From SYAC01 sp046048055 (GTDB lineage: Bacteria > Planctomycetota > Phycisphaerae > Phycisphaerales > SM1A02), in NCBI GenBank assembly GCA_046048055.1, contig JBJOGW010000062.1, forward strand, positions 1 through 44,200: a stretch of DNA of 44,200 nt. The letters are read 5' to 3'. A program made the position numbers and the translations under genes. This document shows positions 13,852-22,019 of this stretch, piece by piece; the first letter of the stretch is position 1, and the number at the start of each line of letters is the position of its first letter. A model generated the notes under the pieces. The model was not told the DNA's origin. It saw only the letters and a list, made by a program, of their open reading frames with translations, and searched no databases.

Positions 13852-16716
13852 TTGAGCACCCCACCATCCATGCCCCCGTTCAACCTGCCGCCGCAGGTGA
13901 ATGGACTGGATCCCGCGTTCCTTGAAGCGCTTTACAACCAGTGGAAGAACAACCCCGCCGACGTCCCCGCGGACTGGCGCCCGTTCTTTCAGGGCTTCGA
14001 ACTGGGCTTCGAGCGCGCCCCGGCTCCCACGCGGGCCGATGACGCCGTCGCGGCGTCCGAACCCGCGCCGACCGCGATCACCACGTCCTCGCCGGCAACG
14101 CACGCCACTGGCCCGCGCGGTGCGCAGAGCAAGGTCGACAGCCTCATCTACGCCTACCGCAACCTGGGCCATCTGGCGGCGGACCTGGATCCGCTCGGCA
14201 GCGAGCGCCCCTTTCCGGAGCAACTCACTCTGGAGTCGTTCGGCCTGACCGACGCCGATCTCGAGGCGACCTTCGATCCCGGCTCGCTGCCACTGCCCAA
14301 TCCTGCGCCGCTCTCGGAGATCGTGAGCCTGCTCGAGGAAACCTATTGCGGCCACATTGGCGTGGAGTACGAGCACGTGCAGCACCGCGACAAGCGACGG
14401 TGGCTGCAGCAACGGATGGAGAGCGTCCGGAACAAGCCCGCCCTCGATGTCTCCGTGCGCAAGCGTCTGCTGGACCGGCTGGTCGCGGCCGAGGGATTCG
14501 AGTCGTTCCTGGAGAAGCGCTACATCGGCAAGAAGCGCTTCGGCCTGGAGGGCGGCGAGAGCCTGATCGCCATCCTGGACACGCTGGTCGAGCGGGCCCC
14601 GGCGAACGGCATCCACGAGTTCGCGCTGGGCATGGCCCATCGCGGGCGCCTGAACGTGCTGGCCAACGTGCTGCACAAGAAGTTCGACCAGATCTTCACC
14701 GAGTTCGAGGAGGCATGGACCGAGGACTTCGTCGAGGGCGGAGGCGACGTCAAGTACCACCAGGGCTACAGCGGTGACGTCACCACCACCAGCGGCCAGT
14801 CGATCCATCTCACGCTCGCGGCCAACCCCAGTCACCTGGAGTTCGTGACCGCGGTGGTCATGGGCCGCTGCCGCGCCAAGCAGCGCATGCACCATGACAC
14901 CGAGCAGCGCAAGGCCGTGGTACCGGTGGTCATGCACGGTGACGCCGCCTTTCCGGGCCAGGGCGTGGTGGCCGAATGCCTGAACATGGCGCTTCTGGAC
15001 GGCTACACGGTGGGCGGCACGGTCCACATCATCGTGAACAATCAGGTGGGATTCACCACCAACCAGCGTGACCTGTTCAGCGGCACCTACTGCACCGAGA
15101 TCGCCAAGATGGTCGATGCCCCCATCTTTCACGTGAACGGCGATGACCCGGAGGCCTGCGCCTGGGTGGCCCGGCTGGCCCTCGACTGGCGCCAGAGTTT
15201 CGGCACCGACGTGGTGATCGACCTCTGGTGCTTCCGCAAGAACGGCCACAACGAGACCGACGAGCCGGCCTTCACGCAGCCGCTCATGTACCGGAGGATC
15301 CGCGCCCATCCGGGCGTCATGCGCCTCTATGCCCAGCGGCTCGAGCAGGAGGGCGTGGTCACCAAGGCCGACATCGACGCCATGCACGCGGAACTCCACC
15401 AGCGCATGGACGAGGCCCAGACCCGCACGCGCGGCCAGCCGGTCGATCCAAGCCCCGATCCGTTCAAGCTGGCGTGGGCCGGCCTGCGCGAGGACTACAG
15501 CGACGCGCCGGTGGAGAGCGGCGTGCCCGAGACGTCCCTGCGATCCATCGCCGCCCGACTGGGCCAGCTCCCCGAGGGCTTCACGCCGCACAAGAACATC
15601 GCCCGCCTGCTCAAGAGCCGCGCAGAGCTGGGTGGCGCCGCGGGCGTGGACTGGGCCCTGGGCGAACTGCTGGCCTTCGGCAGCCTGCTGCTCGAGGGCC
15701 ACCCGATCCGCCTGACGGGCCAGGACGTCGAACGCGGCACCTTCAGCCACCGGCACGTGGTGGTGAACTGCCAGGAGCGCGGCACGCCGCATGTGGCCCT
15801 GAATGACCTGGGCGGCGAGCAGGCCAGGTTCTGCGTCCACAACAGCCCGCTGACCGAGCAGGCCGTGGTGGGCTACGAGTATGGCTACTCGCTCACCGAC
15901 CCGGGCATGCTCATCATCTGGGAGGCCCAGTTCGGCGACTTCGGGAACGGCGCGCAGGTGATCATCGACCAGTTCATCGCCAGCGCCGAGACCAAGTGGC
16001 AGCGCTTCAGCGGACTGGTGCTGCAGTTGCCCCACGGCTACGAGGGCCAGGGCCCGGAGCACTCCAGCGCACGGCTGGAACGCTTCCTGCAGCTCTGTGC
16101 CGGGGACAACATGGTGGTCTGCCAGCCCACCACCGCGGCCCAGCTTTTCCATCTGCTGCGGAGGCAGATGAAGGTCAACTTCCGCAAGCCGCTGGTGCTC
16201 ATGACGCCCAAGAGCATGCTGCGACTGCCGGCGGCGTGCAGTCCGCTGAAGGACTTCACCACCGGCTGCTGGCAGCGGGTGCTCGCCGACGAGGCGGCCC
16301 CGCCGCCTGAATCCACGCGGCGCCTGCTGTTCTGCAGCGGCAAGATCTTCCACGAGCTGGCCGCCCAACGCGCCAAGGCCGCCGCGGGCGACGTGGCGAT
16401 CGTGCGGGTGGAGCAACTGCACCCGTTCCCGGTGGACGAGATCAAGGCCCAGCTCGATCGCTTCGCCAAGGCCGAGGTGGTGTGGGTCCAGGAGGAACCC
16501 CGCAACATGGGCGCCTGGCGACACGTGCAGGCCGGCTTCATGGATCACTTCGCCGGCCGGCCCATCCGGTATCTCGGCCGAGCAGACGCCGCAAGCCCCG
16601 CCGTGGGCAGCCAGAAGATGCACCAGCAGCAGCAGGATCGGATCCTGGTCGAGGCCGTGGGCGCCGCCCGATCCGAGGCCGCGACCGCCAAGGCCGCGAC
16701 CGCCGCCAAGCACTGA
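13852..16716 (+). CDS. sucA: 2-oxoglutarate dehydrogenase E1 component
   Basis: 954 residues, the normal size for the TCA-cycle E1 that decarboxylates 2-oxoglutarate with thiamine diphosphate and passes the succinyl group to E2. The N-terminal E1-specific segment is FLEALYNQWKNNPADVPADW. The catalytic half has EFALGMAHRGRLNVLANVLH, the thiamine region GDAAFPGQGVVAECLNMA (about residue 364), and NNQVGFTT. The C-terminal transketolase half includes YEYGYSLTDPGMLIIWEAQF and HGYEGQGPEHSSARLERF. TTG 13852 is chosen because GGAGAG lies six bases upstream; ATG 13870 six codons later is possible. The E2 gene follows 47 bases downstream. The E3 gene is not in the window. Confidence 0.95.
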   Translation: MSTPPSMPPFNLPPQVNGLDPAFLEALYNQWKNNPADVPADWRPFFQGFELGFERAPAPTRADDAVAASEPAPTAITTSSPATHATGPRGAQSKVDSLIYAYRNLGHLAADLDPLGSERPFPEQLTLESFGLTDADLEATFDPGSLPLPNPAPLSEIVSLLEETYCGHIGVEYEHVQHRDKRRWLQQRMESVRNKPALDVSVRKRLLDRLVAAEGFESFLEKRYIGKKRFGLEGGESLIAILDTLVERAPANGIHEFALGMAHRGRLNVLANVLHKKFDQIFTEFEEAWTEDFVEGGGDVKYHQGYSGDVTTTSGQSIHLTLAANPSHLEFVTAVVMGRCRAKQRMHHDTEQRKAVVPVVMHGDAAFPGQGVVAECLNMALLDGYTVGGTVHIIVNNQVGFTTNQRDLFSGTYCTEIAKMVDAPIFHVNGDDPEACAWVARLALDWRQSFGTDVVIDLWCFRKNGHNETDEPAFTQPLMYRRIRAHPGVMRLYAQRLEQEGVVTKADIDAMHAELHQRMDEAQTRTRGQPVDPSPDPFKLAWAGLREDYSDAPVESGVPETSLRSIAARLGQLPEGFTPHKNIARLLKSRAELGGAAGVDWALGELLAFGSLLLEGHPIRLTGQDVERGTFSHRHVVVNCQERGTPHVALNDLGGEQARFCVHNSPLTEQAVVGYEYGYSLTDPGMLIIWEAQFGDFGNGAQVIIDQFIASAETKWQRFSGLVLQLPHGYEGQGPEHSSARLERFLQLCAGDNMVVCQPTTAAQLFHLLRRQMKVNFRKPLVLMTPKSMLRLPAACSPLKDFTTGCWQRVLADEAAPPPESTRRLLFCSGKIFHELAAQRAKAAAGDVAIVRVEQLHPFPVDEIKAQLDRFAKAEVVWVQEEPRNMGAWRHVQAGFMDHFAGRPIRYLGRADAASPAVGSQKMHQQQQDRILVEAVGAARSEAATAKAATAAKH

Positions 16717-16763
16717 TTCCCATTCGGCGGCGATGATGCCGCCCTTCGCACGGAGAGCCACGC

Positions 16764-17954
16764 ATGACCGACGTCACCATCCCAAGCCCAGGCGAGAGCA
16801 TCACCGAGGTTCGCATCGGCGCGTGGAAGCGTCACGATGGCGACTGGGTCGAGAAGGACGAGTTGCTCAACGAGATCGAGAGCGACAAGGCCACGCTCGA
16901 GCTGCTCGCCCCCGCCGCAGGCATGCTCAAGGTGAGCGCCGCGAGCGGCAGCGACCAGAAGGTGGGCGCCGTGGTCGCCCACATCGACGAGAAGGCCAAG
17001 CGCCCCGCCGACGCTCCGGCCAAGCCGGCAACCTCGGCGGCACCTGTTGCGCACGCCACCGAGCCCAAGGCGACGAGCGTGGCCCGCAAGATGGCCGCGG
17101 ACCGTGGCGTGGACATCACCGCCCTCGAGGGCTCGGGTCCCGGCGGCCGCGTCACCAAGGCGGACATCGAGAAGGCTGGAGCCGCGGTCAGGACGGGTGT
17201 CCCGGCGGCGCCCATGGCCCCCGCGGCCCCAATCCCCAGCGGAAGCCGCGGCGTGCGCCGCGAGCGCATGACCAAGCTGCGCGCCCGCATCGCGGAGCGG
17301 TTGGTGGCGGCCAAGAACACCGCCGCCATGCTCACCACCTTCAACGAATGCGACATGACCGAGGTGATGCGGCTGCGCGCCGAGCACAAGGAGTCGTTCG
17401 AGAAGCGTCATGGCGTGGGCCTGGGCTTCATGGGCTTCTTCGTGAAGGCCGTGGTGAGCGGCCTGCGCAAGTACCCGCGCGTGAACGCCAGCATCGCGGG
17501 CGACGAGATCGAGTTCCACGACTTCATCGACGTGTCGGTGGCCGTGGGCACGGACAAGGGACTGGTGGTTCCCGTGATCCGCAACGCCGAGAGCCTCTCG
17601 ATCGCGCAGGTGGAGCAGGCCATCAAGGACATGGCGGTGAAGGCTCGGGAGGGTCGGCTGACCGTGGAGGAGATGACCGGCGGCACCTTCACCATCACCA
17701 ACGGCGGCATCTACGGCAGCCTGAACAGCACGCCGATCCTGAATCCCCCGCAGTCGGGCATCCTGGGCATGCACGCCATCAAGAACCGGGCGGTGGAGGA
17801 CCCTGCACGGCCGGGCCAGGTGGCGATCCGTCCGATGATGTACCTGGCCCTGAGTTACGACCACCGCATCGTGGACGGAGCCGAGGCCGTGGGCTTTCTG
17901 GTGCAGGTGAAGAACGCGATCGAGAAGCCGGAGCGGATGCTTCTGGACATGTGA
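16764..17954 (+). CDS. sucB: Dihydrolipoyllysine succinyltransferase (E2 of 2-oxoglutarate dehydrogenase)
   Basis: 396 residues. E2 forms the core of the complex and transfers the succinyl group from lipoyl-lysine to CoA. One lipoyl domain occupies about residues 2-76, with the lipoylated K42 in EIESDKATLELL. An Ala/Pro-rich linker leads to the E3-binding domain (SVARKMAADRGVDITALEGS). The catalytic domain (about 170-396) ends with the acyltransferase motif YDHRIVDGAEAVGFL, which holds the catalytic His and Asp. The ATG has GGAGAG at a good distance. The gene is cotranscribed with the E1 gene, and a perfect 11-bp stem hairpin begins right after the stop codon. Confidence 0.96.
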   Translation: MTDVTIPSPGESITEVRIGAWKRHDGDWVEKDELLNEIESDKATLELLAPAAGMLKVSAASGSDQKVGAVVAHIDEKAKRPADAPAKPATSAAPVAHATEPKATSVARKMAADRGVDITALEGSGPGGRVTKADIEKAGAAVRTGVPAAPMAPAAPIPSGSRGVRRERMTKLRARIAERLVAAKNTAAMLTTFNECDMTEVMRLRAEHKESFEKRHGVGLGFMGFFVKAVVSGLRKYPRVNASIAGDEIEFHDFIDVSVAVGTDKGLVVPVIRNAESLSIAQVEQAIKDMAVKAREGRLTVEEMTGGTFTITNGGIYGSLNSTPILNPPQSGILGMHAIKNRAVEDPARPGQVAIRPMMYLALSYDHRIVDGAEAVGFLVQVKNAIEKPERMLLDM

Positions 17955-17982
17955 CGATGCCGGTCCCCGGAGACCGGCATCG
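17955..17982 (+). terminator. Hairpin directly after the E2 gene
   Basis: CGATGCCGGTC and GACCGGCATCG form a perfect 11-bp stem around a 6-base loop, one base after the E2 stop codon. There is no run of T after it, so it is at best a non-canonical terminator or an mRNA 3'-end stabiliser. Confidence 0.5.
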
Positions 17983-17990
17983 CGTGCATG

Positions 17991-18063
17991 CGTAACGTGA
18001 CTTCGTTACGGATTCGGCAATCTTGATTCCAAAGCCCGAACTCCCCCTGAAAGGGGGAAGTTC
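17991..18063. promoter_or_regulatory. Two inverted repeats between the E2 and sigma-factor genes
   Basis: First, CGTAAC (17991-17996) faces GTTACG (18005-18010) across 8 bases. Second, GAACTCCCCCT (18038-18048) faces AGGGGGAAGTTC (18052-18063) across a 3-base loop, with one bulged A. With the preceding hairpin they make three foldable units in about 110 bases. They may be terminators, a leader structure or operator sites; the sequence does not decide between these. Confidence 0.4.
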
Positions 18064-18129
18064 GCCCGGATCCGGCAACCCAGAAACCCCGCAAGAGCTC
18101 GACCCGCCAACCGTGGTGGCGTGCCGGTT

Positions 18130-18150
18130 CCATGCGTCGTGGCGGCATGG
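18130..18150. promoter_or_regulatory. Operator-like dyad upstream of the sigma-factor gene
   Basis: CCATGC (18130-18135) and GCATGG (18145-18150) are separated by 9 bases. The dyad covers the place where a -35 element would stand for the -10 box at 18169. A weaker dyad AACCG...CGGTT (18109-18129) abuts it. A regulator-binding role is inferred from position only. Confidence 0.3.
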
Positions 18151-18168
18151 GACGCGCACGAGTTTCTG

Positions 18169-18174
18169 TAGATT
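18169..18174 (+). promoter_or_regulatory. Putative -10 box for the sigma-factor gene
   Basis: TAGATT, then 6 bases, then ATG 18181. No Shine-Dalgarno sequence precedes that ATG, which fits leaderless initiation and supports 18181 over the internal ATG 18208. Confidence 0.45.
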
Positions 18175-18180
18175 TTTCGC

Positions 18181-18813
18181 ATGTCTGGGGCCCAGCTTGA
18201 TGACATGACCCGCCTGGTGAACCAGGCCGTCGACGGGGATCAGGCCGCCGCCCAGCGCGTGTGGGACGCCCTCTACGAGGACCTGCGCGTCACGGCGCGG
18301 TGCGTGCTCGGGCCACGTCCACTTCATGACCTGCAGCAGCCGGGCCCCACGGAAGTGGTGCATGAGGTCTTCCTTCGCATGTTCGGGCGCAGCAGCGCGC
18401 CCACGCACTTCGAGAACCGCCGTCACTTCTTCGGCTCCATGGCACGTGCCATGGCCCAGTTCCTGGTGGACTTTCGAAGGCACCATCGCCGCGAGAAGCG
18501 CGGCGGACTGGTGCGCACCCTGCCGCTGGGCATCGACGTGGAGCATCTGGAGAGCCTGGATCACGCGCTGCTGGCCACCGACCACGGCCTGCTGGAGTCG
18601 ATGCGACATCTGGAAGCGGAGCACGCCGTGGCCGCCGAGGTGGTGTGGCTGCGATTCATCGCGGGACTCGGACTGGAACACACCGCGACCGCCATGGGCA
18701 TCGCGCCCCGGACCGTGAGCAAGCACTGGAACTTCGCGCGTGCGTGGATCCGCCGCGACATGGAACGCCGCCACGGTCCGCTCCGGTCCGCCTTGGATGG
18801 GCCCATGCCATGA
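18181..18813 (+). CDS. ECF-type RNA polymerase sigma factor
   Basis: 210 residues. Region 2 lies at about residues 10-105 (VWDALYEDLRVTARCVLGPR, then EVVHEVFLRMF), and region 4 at about 140-200 with a helix-turn-helix (LGLEHTATAMGIAPRTVSKHWNFARAWI). The form is that of the short ECF sigma factors (TIGR02999-like) that are plentiful in planctomycetes and acidobacteria and are often paired with protein kinases. That pairing is present: the stop codon overlaps the ATG of a receptor kinase as ATGA (18810-18813). No anti-sigma factor is encoded beside it, so control by the kinase is the simplest inference. The upstream region carries several inverted repeats. Confidence 0.9.
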   Translation: MSGAQLDDMTRLVNQAVDGDQAAAQRVWDALYEDLRVTARCVLGPRPLHDLQQPGPTEVVHEVFLRMFGRSSAPTHFENRRHFFGSMARAMAQFLVDFRRHHRREKRGGLVRTLPLGIDVEHLESLDHALLATDHGLLESMRHLEAEHAVAAEVVWLRFIAGLGLEHTATAMGIAPRTVSKHWNFARAWIRRDMERRHGPLRSALDGPMP

Positions 18814-21800
18814 GCGAACCGACGCAGCCGGGACCGGTGGATCCCAGGCGAGCCGAGGAAGTCCTTCAACAGGCACTCTGCACGCCGCCCGAGCGGCGGC
18901 AGGCCGAGATCGATCGCCTGTGCGATGGTGACGCCGCGATGGCAACCGAGGTGCGCAGCCTGCTCGCCCACCTTCCGGATCCTGAGGATCCCGACGACCC
19001 CACGGGCGCGACCACGGAACGGCCTCTCGAGGGCCGAGTGATCGGCGGATGCCGAGTGGAGTCGCTGATCGGGCGCGGCGGTTCGGGGCGCGTCTTTCGA
19101 GCCATGCAGGAGTGGCCGCCACGACTGGTGGCGCTGAAGGTGCTCCGGCCGGAGCTGCTCACCGAGTCGGCGCGACGGCGCTTTCGACGCGAGACACGCG
19201 CTCTGGCGCGACTGGATCATCCGGGCATCGCTCGGATCCTCTCGGCCGGCCTGCAGCGGGATGGCGAGGGCGAACTGCCCTGGGTGGCGATGGAACTGGT
19301 GGATCCGCCCAGGTCGCTGACCGACTGGTGGCGAACCTCGGCGCTCCCGCTGTCGGAACGGCTCGCCCGCTTTGCCACGCTCTGCGATGCGGTGCATCAC
19401 GGGCATCTGCGAGGCCTGGTCCACCGCGACCTGAAACCATCCAACGTGCTCGTGGGCGCCGACGAACAGCCCAAGGTGATCGACTTTGGCGTGGCCGCCA
19501 TCACCGCCGACGACGGCTCTCCGCTCACGCTGACGCGTGCCGTGGCCGGCACCCCGGGCTACATGGCGCCGGAGCAGTTCGAGCCCGTGGGTGGCACCGA
19601 TCTGCGCACCGATGTGCATGCCCTTGGGCTGCTGCTCTTCGAGTGCCTGGCCGGACAGCCCGTCTTCGCGCGGCCGGGACTGAGCCTGGCCTCGGCGGCA
19701 CGGCTCATCGGCTCGGAAACGGCGCCGTCGCTCCGCAGCGTGGTGCCCGGCGTGGATGCCGATCTGGCCACCATCGTGGAACATGCGCTCGAGAAGGATC
19801 CGGCGCGCCGCTACCAGTCCGCTTCGGAGATGGCCGCCGATATCCGCCGCCACGTGAACGGCCTTCCCACGCTGGCCCGCCCCGTTCCGGCCCTGCGAAG
19901 GCTGCAACTGTTCATGCGCCGCAATCGCCTGGCCACCGCGGCCGTGATCGCCGCGCTGGCCAGCGTGCTGGTGGGAAGCACCACCAGCGTGATTCTGGCC
20001 ATTCGTGCGCGCCGCGCGGCACTGGTGGCGGCCGAGGCCCGAACGCGTGCCGAGGACGCCATGCGCCGCATCTGGATCGCCGAGGCCACCCGCGCCCTGG
20101 AGGCGGATGACGCGACCCACCTGGCCCGCCTGAGGACCCAGCTTCAGGGTGACGAGAGTTGGCTGGTGCGCCTGATCGACGGGCTGGCGGACGAGAGCCT
20201 GGGCCAGGTGGACCAGTCTCACGACGAACGCCTGGGCAGTTTCGCGGCCATGGCCTGTGACACCTCGCCCGATGGCAGCGTGCTTGCCTTCTGCGGCGAC
20301 GCCGCCTACGGCGCGGCGTTGGTCGACACCCAGTCCTTCACGATCCTCCGCTTCCTCAATCCGGTCATGGGAGCGTGGGCGATCACCTTTGATCCGGTCG
20401 GGCATCGCCTGCTCATGGCCGAGGGCAACCGGCTCTTCGTTTGGGAGAGGCCATGGGTCGATCCGCCCCGCGTGATCAAGGTGCCGATCTCGGTCGGGAC
20501 CGGGATCGCCGCCAGCCCGGACGGCACGCACGTGGCGGTGGCCGGTGATGGCATCTGCGGCGTGGTGGACCTGTCATCAGGACGCCTCCTGGCGCAGAGC
20601 GAGCGATCAGGCGGCCTCACCACACGCGTCGATTGGAGCCCCGACGGACGCTGGATCGCCATGGGGGTGCAGCCCGGCACCGTGCGACTGCTCCACGCCG
20701 ATGACCTGACGGTTGGCCACGTGATTCCCGCACCGCCGCAGCGCTCGCAGGCGATCGCCTTCGATCCCACCGGCACCTGGCTCGCGTTCGGAGGCGACGA
20801 TCGGATCCTGCACGTGTGCCGTGTGCAGGATCCGACGAGTGTCCGGACGCTTCCGCTGGACTATTCCCTCTGGGGGCTGGATTGGCACCCCACCGAGCCA
20901 CTGCTCGCGGTGGCGGACCGCGGCAAGGGGGTGCGCCTGGTCTCGGTGCCGCCGGGCGGCGAGCCCCTTGAGGTGATCAGCAGCTATCGCGGGGCGGCCG
21001 CCGAGGTGTGGGACGTGGACTGGGCCCCCGACGGCTCGCGGCTGCACTCGGCCGGACAGCGGTCGGTCCGAACCTGGCCGCCCCGTCCCAGGCAGGGACC
21101 CCATCGCTCCGAACTTGGTGCCGCCGGATTGTGGCTCGGCCATGCAGGCGACGGTGCCGGCTGGGCGTTGACCGCGGACGGCTCGTTGTGGGGTGTTCCT
21201 GCGGATCCGCTGCAGCCTGTCATGCGGCTGTGGCAGGTACCCGACTTCACGGCCTCGGCGGCGGCGGGTGCCCCGGATCACGATCGCTGGGCATGGGTGT
21301 CGGCGCAGGGAGAACTGGTGGTCATGGACCGTCCAGGCTCCGATCGCGCCACGGTGCGAAGACGGACGTTCGACGGATTCCAGACGCTGCCCACACGCAT
21401 GGCCATCTCGCCGAATGGACGATGGGTGGCCATGCTGGGCCGGTTGGCCCAGGATCCGCTGATCATCGTGGATGCGGAGACACTTGAGCAGGCCACCGTG
21501 CTGCCCGGACCATGGGACATCCAGCCGAGCGGCCTGGACTGGATCTCGAACGACCGACTGGCCGTGTCCACGTTCAGCCTGACCTCGATCATCGAGCCGG
21601 ACCCCACCGGAGGCTGGCGCCGGGGCGAGGGCACGATGCGATCCATGATCGCGACACGGCGCGTGGGCGAGGATCGGATCGTGGGTGGCAGCATGAGTGG
21701 CGACTGCACGGAGTTCGACACCCGTACCGGCATGCCGCTCCGCATCTACACCGGCGTCACCGACATTCCACTCACCTTTGCCGCGTCGCCCGATGGCTCG

Positions 21801-22019
21801 ATGCTGGTGGCCTCCGGCAATGATCGGAGTCTTCGCATCTTCGACCGCCGCAGCGGAGAGCAGATCACCGCCCTCTCGGGCCATGGCCCGGGTCGCCGCG
21901 TGATCGCGTCGGACTTCTCCCCCGATGGCGAACGGGTGCTCACGCTGGACAGCGGCGGGACGCTGCTGCGATGGGTTCCTCGGCCGCGCGCGGCAGCACG
22001 CGAGTCCGACGCTCAGTGA
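18810..22019 (+). CDS. Transmembrane serine/threonine protein kinase with WD40-like repeats
   Basis: 1069 residues. An N-terminal helical segment typical of planctomycete kinases (EEVLQQALCTPPERRQAEID) precedes a Hanks-type kinase domain (about 75-350): glycine loop GRGGSGRVF, K110 in VALKVLRP, H205-R206-D207 in VHRDLKPSNVL, D225 in IDFGVA, and GTPGYMAPEQ. All catalytic residues are present. One transmembrane helix (about 371-397) follows, then a short coiled segment and a C-terminal half of beta-propeller WD40-like repeats (many SPDG.W turns, for example DWSPDGRWIAMGV and SPDGSMLVASGNDRSLRIFD). The propeller is predicted to lie outside the membrane and act as sensor. The ATGA overlap with the sigma gene suggests one signalling unit. 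The 3' end overlaps ftsI, convergent, by 7 bases. Confidence 0.92.
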   Translation: MSEPTQPGPVDPRRAEEVLQQALCTPPERRQAEIDRLCDGDAAMATEVRSLLAHLPDPEDPDDPTGATTERPLEGRVIGGCRVESLIGRGGSGRVFRAMQEWPPRLVALKVLRPELLTESARRRFRRETRALARLDHPGIARILSAGLQRDGEGELPWVAMELVDPPRSLTDWWRTSALPLSERLARFATLCDAVHHGHLRGLVHRDLKPSNVLVGADEQPKVIDFGVAAITADDGSPLTLTRAVAGTPGYMAPEQFEPVGGTDLRTDVHALGLLLFECLAGQPVFARPGLSLASAARLIGSETAPSLRSVVPGVDADLATIVEHALEKDPARRYQSASEMAADIRRHVNGLPTLARPVPALRRLQLFMRRNRLATAAVIAALASVLVGSTTSVILAIRARRAALVAAEARTRAEDAMRRIWIAEATRALEADDATHLARLRTQLQGDESWLVRLIDGLADESLGQVDQSHDERLGSFAAMACDTSPDGSVLAFCGDAAYGAALVDTQSFTILRFLNPVMGAWAITFDPVGHRLLMAEGNRLFVWERPWVDPPRVIKVPISVGTGIAASPDGTHVAVAGDGICGVVDLSSGRLLAQSERSGGLTTRVDWSPDGRWIAMGVQPGTVRLLHADDLTVGHVIPAPPQRSQAIAFDPTGTWLAFGGDDRILHVCRVQDPTSVRTLPLDYSLWGLDWHPTEPLLAVADRGKGVRLVSVPPGGEPLEVISSYRGAAAEVWDVDWAPDGSRLHSAGQRSVRTWPPRPRQGPHRSELGAAGLWLGHAGDGAGWALTADGSLWGVPADPLQPVMRLWQVPDFTASAAAGAPDHDRWAWVSAQGELVVMDRPGSDRATVRRRTFDGFQTLPTRMAISPNGRWVAMLGRLAQDPLIIVDAETLEQATVLPGPWDIQPSGLDWISNDRLAVSTFSLTSIIEPDPTGGWRRGEGTMRSMIATRRVGEDRIVGGSMSGDCTEFDTRTGMPLRIYTGVTDIPLTFAASPDGSMLVASGNDRSLRIFDRRSGEQITALSGHGPGRRVIASDFSPDGERVLTLDSGGTLLRWVPRPRAAARESDAQ

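Noticed and set aside
13759..16761. 1000-codon open frame on the minus strand
   Set aside because: Antisense to the 2-oxoglutarate dehydrogenase E1 gene, which has full family motifs.
17991..18070. A possible third copy of the palindromic element
   Set aside because: A few bases such as ttcgtta and ttcgccc resemble copy 2, but the 20-base core and the TTCAGTCA motif are absent.
18810..22019. Kinase plus WD40 protein as a phage-defence component
   Set aside because: Nothing around it (nuclease, toxin, NTPase effector, mobile element) suggests defence; coupling to an ECF sigma factor points to signalling.
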